The notes: a model not told the origin generated them from the sequence alone. 64,000 nucleotides of DNA from Bifidobacterium animalis subsp. animalis ATCC 25527 (GCF_000260715.1 NC_017834.1:248001-312000); one strand, 5' to 3'; shown: positions 29,650 through 38,984, counted from the stretch's first letter. Made by a program: numbers and translations.

Positions 29650-31263
29650 ATGGCATGCACTACAATTCTGGTGGGCCGCGGCGCGAGCTATGACGGGTCG
29701 ACGATCATCGCGCGCAATGAAGACGACGAGCCCGGCTCGTTCAACAACAAGAAGCTCATCATCGTGCGGCCCGAAGACCAGCCGCGCACCTACACGAGCG
29801 TGAACGGTCACCTGACGATCGAGCTGCCCGACAATCCGCTGCAGTATTCCGAGACCCCGAATTCGTTCACGAGCGCCGGCGTGTGGGGCGAGGCCGGCAT
29901 CAACGAGGCGAACGTGGCGATGACCGCGACCGAAACGATCACGTCGAACGCGCGCGTGCTCGGCGCAGATCCGCTCGTGCCATACACGCCGGCGATCGGC
30001 AAGCCCGGCGACGCGAACTATGTGCCCGCGGTGGCCGGCGGCATTGGCGAGGAGGATCTCGTCACGATCGTGCTGCCGTACATTCACACCGCTCGCGAGG
30101 GCGTGGAGCGCCTGGGTTCGCTGCTCGAGGAATACGGCACGTACGAAAGCAACGGCATCGGGTTCGCGGATTCGCACGAGGTGTGGTGGATCGAGACGGT
30201 GGGCGGGCATCATTGGATCGCGCGCCGCGTGCCCGATGACTGCTACGTGGTGAATCCGAACCGCCTGGGCATCGACGAGTTCGATTTCGAAGATGCGTTC
30301 GGCGAGCAGCGCGACTACATGTGCTCCGCCGATCTGCGCGAATTCATGCGCATGCATCACCTCGACGTCGACTACGCGCTCGAAGGCCAGTTCGACCCGC
30401 GCGACGCCTTCGGCTCGCATTCCGACATGGACCATGTGTACAACACGCCGCGCGCGTGGATGATCGAGCGCTACTTCAATCCGCTCGACGAGACGTGGGA
30501 GGGCCCGGACGCCGACCTCACGCCATCCAGCGACGACATTCCGTGGTGCCGCCAGCCCGACCACAAGATCACAATCGAAGACATCGACTACGCGCTCGCC
30601 ATGCACTACCAGGGCACGAAGTTCGACCCGTACGGCAAGCTCGGCACCGAGGCGACCCGTCACCTGTATCGTCCTGCCGGCATCAACCGCACCTGCGAGC
30701 GCTCGATCATGCAGATTCGCCCGTACGCCCCGCAGGCCGACCGCGCGATTCACTGGATCACGTTCGCCGCCACGCCGTTCAACGCCACCGTGCCGTTCTT
30801 CGCGAACGTCGACGCGATGCCGGATTACGTGAGCAACACGACGCCGGAGGTCACGCTCGACAGTTATTACTGGGCGAGCAGATTCCTCGCCGTGCTCGGT
30901 GACTCGGACTACTCGGGCACCGCCGAGCCAATCGCCCACTACAAGCAGACCGTCGCCGCGCTTGGGCATCAGATGGTGTTCGCCACCGACGAGCAGCTCG
31001 CCCGTCTCGGCGGCAAAGACACGCGCGCCGCTGCCGCCCGCGAACGCGAGGATGAGGAGGAGTCGCTGCCTGCCGACGTGGAGCCGATGAAGCCCGCAGA
31101 CGTGGTGAAGGCCACCCGCAATGAGAAGACCCGCGAGGTGCTGGCCGCCGCCAACGAGAACATGGCCAAGCAGCTCAAGGCCCAGACCCAGACGATTCTC
31201 GCCCAGTGCCTGCAGGCCACGAGCGTGAACATGAAGGACGCCTTCAGCATGGCCGACTTCTAA
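29650..31263 (+). CDS. C69-family dipeptidase (PepD-like), copy 1
   Basis: Cytoplasmic N-terminal-nucleophile dipeptidase, 537 aa. N-terminus MACTTILVGRGASYDGSTII; Cys3 is the expected catalytic nucleophile after Met removal. The family blocks ARNEDDEPGSFN, GEAGINEANVAMTATETI and DRGIG-like EEDLVTIVLPYIHTAREGV are present. The ATG follows GAGGGAGCAAA. A close paralogue lies downstream, separated by a terminator and a family-A element, so each is transcribed separately. Likely role: peptide use for amino acids. Confidence 0.93.
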   Translation: MACTTILVGRGASYDGSTIIARNEDDEPGSFNNKKLIIVRPEDQPRTYTSVNGHLTIELPDNPLQYSETPNSFTSAGVWGEAGINEANVAMTATETITSNARVLGADPLVPYTPAIGKPGDANYVPAVAGGIGEEDLVTIVLPYIHTAREGVERLGSLLEEYGTYESNGIGFADSHEVWWIETVGGHHWIARRVPDDCYVVNPNRLGIDEFDFEDAFGEQRDYMCSADLREFMRMHHLDVDYALEGQFDPRDAFGSHSDMDHVYNTPRAWMIERYFNPLDETWEGPDADLTPSSDDIPWCRQPDHKITIEDIDYALAMHYQGTKFDPYGKLGTEATRHLYRPAGINRTCERSIMQIRPYAPQADRAIHWITFAATPFNATVPFFANVDAMPDYVSNTTPEVTLDSYYWASRFLAVLGDSDYSGTAEPIAHYKQTVAALGHQMVFATDEQLARLGGKDTRAAAAREREDEEESLPADVEPMKPADVVKATRNEKTREVLAAANENMAKQLKAQTQTILAQCLQATSVNMKDAFSMADF

Positions 31264-31318
31264 TCTCCCATATGGCGTATGCGTTCCCTCCATTGGGGTC
31301 GCGTCGCTGTTCATATGC

Positions 31319-31358
31319 AAGTGGGGCATGCGATCTCTGACCGCATGCCCCACTTTTC
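31319..31358 (+). terminator. Intrinsic terminator of pepD copy 1
   Basis: GTGGGGCATGCG / CGCATGCCCCAC, a 12-bp perfect stem followed by TTTTCC, 58 nt after the stop codon. Confidence 0.9.
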
Positions 31359-31379
31359 CGTCACAGGTTCTGCGACGGG

Positions 31380-31625
31380 TTCTGTTACGTGCTCCGTTAC
31401 AGGCTAGGGTACTTCTTACGGGCTAGTTTTGTGCTTACGGGCTAGGATTTCCTGTTACGGGCTAAGGCGAATCCCCGGATTCCGGAGTATTCGTGACGCA
31501 AAACCGCCATTTTCCAATGCCTTGATTTGGGATTTGGGACTTTTGCCCTAGCCCGTAACAGGAAATCCTAGCCCGTAACGGAAATCCTGGCCCGTAAGAG
31601 GTTTGTTGGCCCGTAAGCACTATGC
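31380..31625. repeat. Family-A inverted array between the two dipeptidase genes
   Basis: Four left units (31386-31465) and four right units (31551-31618). The loop core AAAACCGCCATTTTCCAATG is in plus orientation near 31503. The innermost arm spacer GGATTTCCTG is an exact complement of the right CAGGAAATCC. Confidence 0.95.
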
Positions 31626-31775
31626 ATGCCATGCCATGCATAAGCAGGAAACGCTCTGCCGCAGCGCACAATCTCAGCATATGAACTTCGCATATCGCAT
31701 CATGGGTGGCGCATGTGTGGAGAATCTGTAAACTTCTACAATGTTCGAAAAACAACAGACGAGCTGAGGAGAATC

Positions 31776-33401
31776 ATGAGCTGCACCACACTGCTAGTAG
31801 GCAGAGACGCGAGTTACGACGGGTCGACGATCATCGCGCGCAATGAAGACAGCTGCAACGGCGAATTCGACCCGAAGCAGTTCATCATTGTGAAGCCGCA
31901 GGACCAGCCGCGCACCTACCGCGCGGTGATCTCGCATGTGCAGATCGAGCTGCCCGACGACCCGCTGCAGTATTCGAGTGTGCCGAACGCGGACCGCAAG
32001 CAGGGAATCTGGGGCGAGGCCGGCGTGAATGAAGCGAACGTGGCGATGAGCGCCACCGAGACGCTCACGACGAACGAGCGCGTGCTCGGTGCCGACCCGC
32101 TCGTCGAGTATGTGCCAGCGCAAGGCAAGCCGGGCGACGCGGACTACGAGCCGGAGATCGCCGGCGGCATTGGCGAGGAGGACTTCCTCACCATCGTGCT
32201 GCCGTATGTCAAGACCGCGCGCGAGGGCGTCGCTCGCCTGGGTGCGCTGCTCGAGGAGTATGGCACGTACGAGATGAACGGTGTGGCGTTCAGCGATGCG
32301 AACGAGATCTGGTGGCTCGAGACCGTAGGTGGCCACCACTGGATCGCGCGCCGCGTGCCGGATGACTGCTATGTGACGATGCCGAATCAGCTCGGCATTG
32401 ACGAGTTCGACATCGAAGACGGCACCGGCGAGCAGGTCAACTACATGTGCAGTGCCGATCTGCTCGACTTCATTGAGGAGAATCATCTCGATCTCGCGGT
32501 GGAGGGGTCCACGCCGTTCTCGCCGCGCGACGCGTTCGGCTCGCACTCCGACTCCGACCATGTGTACAACACGCCGCGCGCGTGGTATATGCAGCGCTAT
32601 TTCAATCCGCTCGACGAGGTGTGGGACGGTCCGGATGCCGACCACAAGCCGGATTCCGACGACATTCCGTGGTGCCGCCAGCCCGACCGCAAGATCTCGA
32701 TGGAAGATGTGAAGTACATTCTGAGCTCGCACTACCAGGAGACCCCGTTCGACCCGTATGGCTCGCGTGGTGACACGGCGTCGCGCACGCGCTTCCGCCC
32801 GATCGGCATCAACCGCACGAATCATCTGGCCGTCATGCAGATTCGCCCGTACCGCCCGCAGGTCAACCGCGCGGTGCAGTGGCTTGCCTATGGTTCGAAT
32901 CCGTTCAACGCGATGGTCCCGTTCTTCCCGAACGTGGACGACACCCCGGCCTATCTGCGCGACACGACCACGCGCGTGACCTCGGAGAACTTCTACTGGG
33001 CGAACCGGCTGATCGGCGTGCTGTGTGACGCGCAGTTCGCCGAGACCGCGAACGCCGTGGAGACCTACCAGCAGAAAGTCGGCGCGCTCGGTCATGCCAT
33101 GGTGCGTGCCGCCGATGAGCAGGTGAACCGCTTGGGTGGCGCCGCCGTGCTCGAGGCCGCGTCCCGTGAGCGCGAGGCCGATGCCGAATTCGTCGAAGAC
33201 GAGCTCGTGGAAGACGTGCAGCCGATGAGCCCAGACGAGATCATCGCCGCCGTGCGCAACCCGGAGGTACGCGAGGTGCTGGCCACGGCGAACGACGATT
33301 TGGCGCGCAAACTCAAGAAGGAGACCGAGAAGCTGCTCGACTCCGCGCTGTTCACGTCGAGCCTCGCGATGAAGAACCACTTCGCGATGTCCGACAACTG
33401 A
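31776..33401 (+). CDS. C69-family dipeptidase (PepD-like), copy 2
   Basis: 541-aa paralogue of the preceding dipeptidase, strongly similar along its whole length (MSCTTLLVGRDASYDGSTII, GEAGVNEANVAMSATETL, WWLETVGGHHWIARRVPDDCY, RAFGSHS-type blocks). Cys3 is the predicted nucleophile. The C-terminal 60 residues are more acidic than in copy 1. The ATG follows GAGGAGAATC. Tandem duplication is evident; divergence suggests different peptide preference (inference). Confidence 0.93.
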   Translation: MSCTTLLVGRDASYDGSTIIARNEDSCNGEFDPKQFIIVKPQDQPRTYRAVISHVQIELPDDPLQYSSVPNADRKQGIWGEAGVNEANVAMSATETLTTNERVLGADPLVEYVPAQGKPGDADYEPEIAGGIGEEDFLTIVLPYVKTAREGVARLGALLEEYGTYEMNGVAFSDANEIWWLETVGGHHWIARRVPDDCYVTMPNQLGIDEFDIEDGTGEQVNYMCSADLLDFIEENHLDLAVEGSTPFSPRDAFGSHSDSDHVYNTPRAWYMQRYFNPLDEVWDGPDADHKPDSDDIPWCRQPDRKISMEDVKYILSSHYQETPFDPYGSRGDTASRTRFRPIGINRTNHLAVMQIRPYRPQVNRAVQWLAYGSNPFNAMVPFFPNVDDTPAYLRDTTTRVTSENFYWANRLIGVLCDAQFAETANAVETYQQKVGALGHAMVRAADEQVNRLGGAAVLEAASREREADAEFVEDELVEDVQPMSPDEIIAAVRNPEVREVLATANDDLARKLKKETEKLLDSALFTSSLAMKNHFAMSDN

Positions 33402-33430
33402 TTCACACCTGCAGTCCTCCCTCCCGCTCC

Positions 33431-33464
33431 CCTCCCAACCCCACGACAGTCGTGGGGTTGGGAG
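33431..33464 (+). terminator. Hairpin after pepD copy 2
   Basis: CCTCCCAACCCCACGA and its perfect complement form a 16-bp stem with a 2-3 nt loop 30 nt after the stop. It lacks a T-run, so it may be a pausing or stabilising hairpin. Confidence 0.7.
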
Positions 33465-33483
33465 GCGAGCGGCCCCGGAGAAT

Positions 33484-33601
33484 GCTTTGGTGTGGCGTTT
33501 CCCGCTTTGGTGTGACGGTGCCACTTAGAGACCCGAACTGCGAATGGCGGAATTCCGCCATTTTGGAATGAGGGCAGCTCAGCCGACCGTCACACCAAAG
33601 C
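33484..33601. repeat. Family-B inverted repeat (CTTTGGTGTGACGG)
   Basis: Left units CTTTGGTGTGGCG (33485) and GCTTTGGTGTGACGGT (33504); right unit ACCGTCACACCAAAGC (33586-33601). The loop holds the palindrome TGGCGGAATTCCGCCA followed by TTTTGGAATG, resembling the family-A core. Same family as 52488-52627. Confidence 0.85.
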
Positions 33602-33838
33602 AGATTCATGCACAAGGGGAGAATACGATTCATGCAGATTGCTGAGTAGAACTCATGCAAATTGCCGAGTATGACTCGTGCAGATTGCCGAGTACAGAAT
33701 ATAGGAGGGAGCCGCAATGCCCATGATCAGGCCCGTTCTCGAGGCTGCGCCGCGTTCGCACAGTGACACGCTCGCCTCGTGCGCCATGCCGTGCTGATAT
33801 GTTGAAAGGGCAGCAAATCCCGCGGAAAGGAACGTGTA

Positions 33839-35356
33839 GTGACGCTCATCGAGAACTTCACCAAGCCTTACGGATTGGTAGACAAGATCGACGCTTTCGG
33901 TTACCTCGACTCCCTGAAGAACAACCCCGACGCACCGCGTAAGCAGGGCAAGGTGGTGCTTGTGACGGCGGACACCCCGCTCAAGGCATCGCGCGGCGAG
34001 GGCAAGACCACCACGACAATCGCGCTCATCGACGCGCTCAACGAACGTGGCATCGATGCGGCCGCCGTTCTTCGCCAGCCGAGCATGGGCATCACCGCAG
34101 CCGGTTCGAAGGGCGGTGCCTCCGGCGGCGGCAAGGCGTCGCTCACGCATCCCGAGCTCATCGACTGGGGTCTGTGCGGCGAGATGGGGTCGATCGAGGC
34201 CGCGCAGAATCTGCTCGTCTCCTTCGCCGAGAAGGCTATTGACGACGGCCTGCTCGACACGGTGCTCGTGCCGCGCGTCTCCGAAGTGCCGTCGCGCTCG
34301 CTGCGCCAGATTGCCGTGGACCGCGGCAAGGGCAATGTTCCCGAGCGCGTGGTGCTCACACCGACCTGCGAGCTCATGCAGATCGTCGTGCTGTCGCGCT
34401 CGATGGACGAGATCGCAGACCGTGTGGCGCATATGATCGCCGGCACGAAGGACGGCAAGCCCGTGATCTTCGGCGAATTCATTGACTTGTGGCGCATCAC
34501 GAACATGCTCACCGACGCCGTGAAGCCGGCGAAAACCGAGACCGTGAACGGCTCGCCGGTGTATGTGCACGGCGGCCCGTTCGCGAACGTTTCCATTGGC
34601 ATTCCTACGCTTGTTTCCGTTGAGATGGCGTGCGCGCTGCACGACGTGGTGATCGTCGAGGCCGGCTACGGCGCCGACGCCGGCGCGCAGAAGTGGCTTG
34701 ACATCGCATGCCGTGAATACGGCGCGCAGTGGCCGAGTGCCGCGGTTGTGGTGACTCGCGCGACCACTTGGCGCGACGATCCTGCCCTGCAGTGGCGCTA
34801 CCCGTTCCATGTCGATCGCTTGGAGAAGCTCGGCATTCCCACCTTCCCGCTCATCAACCTGTGGGAGGGCGAGGATGACCAGATTCCCGCCCTGCGCGAG
34901 ACTGCGGAGGAACTTGGCTTCCGTGACCCGATTGTGGGCAATCTGTTCCGCGATGGCGGCGAGGCGCTCGCACCGCAGCTCGATGCGTTCGTCGAGGCCG
35001 TTTCCGACGAGGCGCTGCCCGAGCAGCCGAAGAGCTTCAAGGGCGAGTCGTTGCGCGAGAAGATCGAGTTCGTGTGTGGCAATGCGTACGGTGTGCCGGC
35101 CGACCGTGTGGTCGACAAGGCCGGTTTCGCCGAGTCCGAGGCCGAGGCGGAGCGCCTGTGCGCCGACGCCGGCATCGACTTCGCCGATCTCGCCTTGGTG
35201 GCTGTGAAGTCGCCGGCCACGATGACCGACAACGACGCCGCCCCCGCCGACGAGCGCACCGTGACGCTCAAGAAGGTCGAGGCGCATTCGGGTGCCGGCC
35301 TCGTGCAGGTGAACCTGACCACGAGCCTGACCACCCCGATGCCGAAGATCGTCTGA
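33839..35356 (+). CDS. fhs: Formate-tetrahydrofolate ligase
   Basis: ATP-dependent synthesis of 10-formyl-THF for purine and formyl-Met synthesis. 505 aa, somewhat shorter than the usual ~555. Blocks: VLVTADTPLKASRGEGKTTTTIAL (P-loop-like, about 40-63), RQPSMGITAAGSKGGASGGGK, VVIVEAGYGADAGAQKWLDI, and ATTWRDDPALQWRYPFH. GTG start after GGAAAGGAAC. Probably single-gene, closed by a terminator. Confidence 0.95.
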   Translation: MTLIENFTKPYGLVDKIDAFGYLDSLKNNPDAPRKQGKVVLVTADTPLKASRGEGKTTTTIALIDALNERGIDAAAVLRQPSMGITAAGSKGGASGGGKASLTHPELIDWGLCGEMGSIEAAQNLLVSFAEKAIDDGLLDTVLVPRVSEVPSRSLRQIAVDRGKGNVPERVVLTPTCELMQIVVLSRSMDEIADRVAHMIAGTKDGKPVIFGEFIDLWRITNMLTDAVKPAKTETVNGSPVYVHGGPFANVSIGIPTLVSVEMACALHDVVIVEAGYGADAGAQKWLDIACREYGAQWPSAAVVVTRATTWRDDPALQWRYPFHVDRLEKLGIPTFPLINLWEGEDDQIPALRETAEELGFRDPIVGNLFRDGGEALAPQLDAFVEAVSDEALPEQPKSFKGESLREKIEFVCGNAYGVPADRVVDKAGFAESEAEAERLCADAGIDFADLALVAVKSPATMTDNDAAPADERTVTLKKVEAHSGAGLVQVNLTTSLTTPMPKIV

Positions 35357-35374
35357 TCTGTTCTGGCCTTCAGC

Positions 35375-35415
35375 GTCTGAGGGGTCGCCCGTAATGGGTG
35401 GCCCCTCAGACATTT
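35375..35415 (+). terminator. Terminator of fhs
   Basis: GTCTGAGGGG / CCCCTCAGAC 10-bp stem with a 17-nt loop, followed by ATTTGG, 18 nt after the stop codon. Confidence 0.8.
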
Positions 35416-35469
35416 GGCCGCCTTCATCCCTGTTCTCCCGGCCCGCACGCCTCCATTAGCCCCGTCGTC

Positions 35470-35745
35470 TCTCTTACGGGATGTCATTATCTGTTACGGG
35501 CTAACGCTTGGCTTACGGGCCATCATCACCCTTACGGGCTAGCCTTTTCTGCTACGGGCTAGCAGATTTCTCCCGGTTTTTGTGATTTGCCGCCTCCCGC
35601 TGATTTGCTGGAGTCTGGGAAACGGCTATTTTCCAACGTTTCTTGTTTTCATTGCCGCCGTGGCTACTCGGTTGATCTTAGCCCGTAACCGAAAATCCTA
35701 GCCCGTAAGCGCCTTGCTAGCCCGTAAAAAATAATGGGCTATCCG
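35470..35745. repeat. Family-A inverted array, fhs-hicB gap
   Basis: Five left units (35474-35563, the first being the TTACGGGATGTCATT variant) and four right units (35681-35745). The loop carries a diverged core AAACGGCTATTTTCCAACG near 35622. Confidence 0.9.
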
Positions 35746-35764
35746 TAAGAGAGGCAGAGGGGTG

Positions 35765-36175
35765 CTATGCTTTCGCCGTTGCGCGCTTGTACTCGGATTC
35801 CAAAGCATTGCGCAGCGTGTGCGAATAGTTCACGCCTGCCTTCGATGCCCAGGTGTCGAGCCATGCGGGAATGGTTACGTTCTTTCGCACGGCCCGGTTG
35901 CCGTATCGCTCGGCGTATGCGTCCATATCGAGCAGAATGAGTGTGGTGAGATCCTTGGAATCATTGGTGTGTACCTGGTGGAGCGGTGTCGCTTCGGGCG
36001 CTGGTTTGCCGTCTTCAAGCTCGGTGAGCACCCACCCGCTAGCTGCGTCGATGGCCATGGCAAGCGCTTCGTCGAGTGTGTTGCCGAAGGTGACGAGCCC
36101 CGGTAGATCGGGCGCGGTGACTGTATAGCCGCCTTCTTCTTCCGGTTCCAAGACGATGGGGTATGTAAACTTCAC
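35765..36175 (-). CDS. hicB: HicB-like antitoxin
   Basis: 136-aa protein with the HicB partial RNase-H fold (TYPIVLEPEEEGGYTVTAPD, LPGLVTFGNTLDEALAMAIDA) and a C-terminal DNA-binding part (VRKNVTIPAWLDTWASKAGVNYSHTLRNALE). It should neutralise the HicA mRNA interferase encoded just upstream on the same strand and repress the operon. GTG start at 36175 after AAGGAG. Located downstream of hicA with a 26-nt gap, the usual HicAB order. Confidence 0.9.
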   Translation of the reverse strand: MKFTYPIVLEPEEEGGYTVTAPDLPGLVTFGNTLDEALAMAIDAASGWVLTELEDGKPAPEATPLHQVHTNDSKDLTTLILLDMDAYAERYGNRAVRKNVTIPAWLDTWASKAGVNYSHTLRNALESEYKRATAKA

Positions 36176-36201
36176 TTTATTTTCTCTCCTTGAATGCCTG
36201 C

Positions 36202-36369
36202 TTATTTCCAGATTGCGCGCACGGTGCCGGGAGGTAGATCGCCGGCATGGGTGGGCACAGTCACTTTCCCGCTTTTGGCGGGGTGAACGTACTGTCGGTG
36301 ACTTCCCACCTGTGTTTTCACGCGCCAGCCATCCCTAAGTAAGGTACGTTCGACCTCCTTGAATCGCAG
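36202..36369 (-). CDS. hicA: HicA-like toxin, no standard start codon
   Basis: A 55-codon frame upstream of hicB reads RFKEVERTLLRDGWRVKT, VGSHRQYVHP, KSGKVTVPTHAGDLPPGTVR: the double-stranded-RNA-binding-like HicA fold with the catalytic His in GSHRQY. It is too short for most gene finders. The frame is open up to 36420 but has no ATG, GTG or TTG; the best start is CTG at 36369. Either a CTG start is used or the start has been lost and the toxin is inactive. The downstream HicB has a good ribosome site. Confidence 0.75.
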   Translation of the reverse strand: MRFKEVERTLLRDGWRVKTQVGSHRQYVHPAKSGKVTVPTHAGDLPPGTVRAIWK

Positions 36370-36429
36370 TCTCTGATTATACGCATAATGCGCATGGTAG
36401 TGTAGTCGGCGTTTCTGTGATCATGTTGA

Positions 36430-36755
36430 TCTATGCTGCTACGGGATGTCATTAGCCGCTGCATAATCACTGCAGATGCCGCTGTCGCTAGATATTGCTG
36501 TCGCTTACAGGACGACCTTTCTGTTACGGGCTACTCAAACCCTTACGGGCTAGGATTTTCTGTTACGGGCTATTGGGGTTCAGATATACATGTGCGGAAT
36601 TGTTCGTGAACTGACTGTTTGTGTTCTTGTTGTCGTGCCACATGGTTGCTTTTGGGAGATTTTGGGCGATCTGTGTTCCGCATTTGGGGAAGAACCCTAG
36701 CCCGTAACAAAAAAATATACCCGTAACGGGAAGGTTAGCCCGTAACGGGGAGGTG
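36430..36755. repeat. Family-A inverted array, hicA-pilin gap
   Basis: Left units include TTACGGGATGTC variants (36438) and TTACGGGCTA at 36522, 36541 and 36561; right units at 36699, 36718 and 36735. The ~130-nt loop lacks a clear copy of the usual core. The region 36756-37230 that follows is G/T-rich and I see no gene in it. Confidence 0.85.
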
Positions 36756-37238
36756 GATCGTGGTGGGGAGGACGGAATTAGGGGTTGTGTCTAATGGGTT
36801 TGAGCAGGTTGAAGGTGGGTGTTGGAGAGGTGGGCAGGTTTGTGGGAATTGTATAGGGGGTAAGGGGGAAGAGGGGTCGGGTGGATGGAGACAGGTGGGG
36901 TGAGGGTGTTCATATGGTGGATAGCGGATTTAGATACTTGGTTATTCGAAAACGCTTGATTTGCTTAGGGAAATGATTAGGCAAGTGTTTGGATTAGGCG
37001 CTTCATGTTGCAGAAATTGTGAAAATAGCATATGATTTGTTGCGGAGTCAACTCAGATTGCTCAGGGCTGAGCGATTATGCGGAAGGCTTGACGAACAAC
37101 TGAAGAGAAGCGGCATTTACGGAGATATGGCAAAGAAACCATGGAACCGCGAATGCACGAAGGTCCTGGTTTGTGGATTGGTACAGCACAGGACACGTCT
37201 GCGGGGGAGAGGCGCGAGCCGATCAACCATAGACGCAA

Positions 37239-37288
37239 CCGGCCCAACAGGCCGGAACATTGTTCCGATGCGAGGCTGTTCTCGCATC
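37239..37288 (+). promoter_or_regulatory. Three adjacent hairpins in the pilin leader
   Basis: CCGGCCCAACAGGCCGG (37239-37255), GGAACATTGTTCC (37254-37266) and a stem GATGCGAG / CTCGCATC (37267-37288) stand back to back, ending 9 nt before the pilin ribosome site AAGGAGA. They could form a structured leader that stabilises the mRNA or controls translation. No T-run follows, so simple termination is unlikely. Confidence 0.55.
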
Positions 37289-37307
37289 AGAGATATAAGG
37301 AGATATT

Positions 37308-38837
37308 ATGAAGAAAGTATGGAAGGGCGCGGCTGCTGTTGTTGCAGCTCTCTCGCTCGGCGTCACCGGCTTCGTCGGCGCCTCCAGCGCCTATGCTGCC
37401 GAAGCTGTTGCTGGTGCTTGCGCAGAGCAGCCGGTTGCAGGACGGACTTGCATCACGGTTAACTCGAACAATAGCCACACTTATGATGTTTGGCAGATTT
37501 TCACCGGTACTCACAATGCTGACGGTACTTGGTCAAATCTCTCTTGGGGCGCTGCGGCCAAGAAGACCGGCACGGCTTCCGATGAAGACCTGAAGACCCT
37601 TGAGGACGCGCTCAAAGACAAGACGACCGATAAAGAGAAGGTTGATGCGCTCGAGACTCTGAAAGATTTTGTCGCTATTACCGATAATGGTACTATTTCT
37701 GGCACCAAGGCGGGTCAGGTTTCCGCGGCTACCCCGTTGACTGTCGATGAGGGCTTCTATCTCCTCACCGATGCTACCGCTAATCTGAACCAGAAAGACG
37801 CGTACAGCCTCTTGGTTGCGCTGCCTGCTTCTGGCGCCACGGTAGAGGTCACCAAGAAGTTCGACGCCCCGACTGTCGAGAAGAAGGTTAAGGACGACGA
37901 GCAGGATGAGAACAACAAGGATTGGAATGATTCTGCAGACTACGGTCTAGGTGAAGAAGTTCCGTTCCAGCTGACCGCCACCCTTGGCGATCGCATCGCT
38001 GACTATGATTCCTACAAGCTGGTGTTCCACGATACGCTGTCTGCAGGCTTGACGGCTCAGACCTTCAAGAATAATAAGGTTACCGGTACGATTAACGGTA
38101 AGCCGATTGAGTTTGATGTAACCACTACCGGTGGTAATGGTTCTGCGACCACTTTGACCTTCACTAATGCTGATATTAAGAAGGTTTCTGGTGTTACGGC
38201 TGCGGACTATGCAAAGGACACGAAGGTTATCATTAACTATAAGGCTACGTTGAACGAGCACGCTGTGCACGGCTCTGCCGGCAACGACAACAAGGTTGAG
38301 CTCGAGTACTCGAACAACCCTGATTCTGACCAGACTGGTACAACCAAGCCAGATTACGCAATTGTTTTCACCTACAAGGTTGTCGTGGATAAGGTTGACG
38401 GCGATAACAAGCCGCTTGCGGGCGCTGTCTTCGAGCTGACCGATGCTGACGGCAATGTCATCGATGTGGTGACTGCTACTGATGACACTCGCTTCACCTT
38501 CAACCATCTCGATGAAGGTACCTATACCCTCACTGAGAAGACTGCTCCGGACAGCTACCAGAAGATTGAGCCGATCATCTTTGTGATCTCGGCGGAGCAT
38601 CAGACCACCACCGAGACTGGTGAAACCCACGCAAAGCTTACCAGCCTCACCGCTAACAATAACTTCACTGGCAACAAGGAAGAGGGCTCTGTGACTAAGA
38701 CGGTCATCAACACCAAGAACTCCCAGCTCCCGTCGACCGGTGGCATGGGCACCGTTGTGCTCTACACCGTGGGCGGCCTGATCGTCCTGATCGCCGGTGT
38801 TGGTCTCGCAGTCGCTCTCCGTCGCCGCCAGGCCTGA
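37308..38837 (+). CDS. Major pilin of a sortase-dependent pilus (LPSTG)
   Basis: 509-aa secreted pilin. Signal peptide (residues 1-30, MKKVWKGA.., ending SSAYA), a pilin-motif-like lysine pair K192/K193 in APTVEKKVKDDE, Cna-B/isopeptide domains, an E-box GTYTLTEKTAPDSY (Glu about 410), and a sorting signal LPSTG at 474-478 followed by a membrane span and RRRQ. Polymerised by the class C sortase encoded next. Codon use (many GGT, GTT, ACC/ACT, AAG) is less GC-biased at the third position than its neighbours, which fits high expression or transfer. Strong AAGGAGA site. Confidence 0.93.
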   Translation: MKKVWKGAAAVVAALSLGVTGFVGASSAYAAEAVAGACAEQPVAGRTCITVNSNNSHTYDVWQIFTGTHNADGTWSNLSWGAAAKKTGTASDEDLKTLEDALKDKTTDKEKVDALETLKDFVAITDNGTISGTKAGQVSAATPLTVDEGFYLLTDATANLNQKDAYSLLVALPASGATVEVTKKFDAPTVEKKVKDDEQDENNKDWNDSADYGLGEEVPFQLTATLGDRIADYDSYKLVFHDTLSAGLTAQTFKNNKVTGTINGKPIEFDVTTTGGNGSATTLTFTNADIKKVSGVTAADYAKDTKVIINYKATLNEHAVHGSAGNDNKVELEYSNNPDSDQTGTTKPDYAIVFTYKVVVDKVDGDNKPLAGAVFELTDADGNVIDVVTATDDTRFTFNHLDEGTYTLTEKTAPDSYQKIEPIIFVISAEHQTTTETGETHAKLTSLTANNNFTGNKEEGSVTKTVINTKNSQLPSTGGMGTVVLYTVGGLIVLIAGVGLAVALRRRQA

Positions 38838-38902
38838 GAGTCTGCACACCGAAATCTGAGGATGAGCGAATAGCAATCCGCTAGATTAAGGACACACATG
38901 CA

Positions 38903-38948
38903 CAAGCGGGCATTCCACTCCAATACACGGAATGAAATGCCCGCTTTT
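38903..38948 (+). terminator. Hairpin terminator between pilin and sortase
   Basis: AAGCGGGCATT / AATGCCCGCTT stem with a ~20-nt loop and a short TTTTG tail. It would reduce sortase and minor-pilin transcription relative to the major pilin. Confidence 0.75.
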
Positions 38949-38984
38949 GCGGTATCTACAATCACACACATACGGAGGGGCACG

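Noticed and set aside
37019..37462. 147-codon open frame before the pilin
   Set aside because: It overlaps the pilin start in another frame, covers the leader hairpins and turns into Cys/Arg repeats.
38898..38984. Upstream ATG start for the sortase
   Set aside because: It would place the pilin/sortase terminator hairpin inside the coding sequence; TTG at 38985 follows GGAGGGG.
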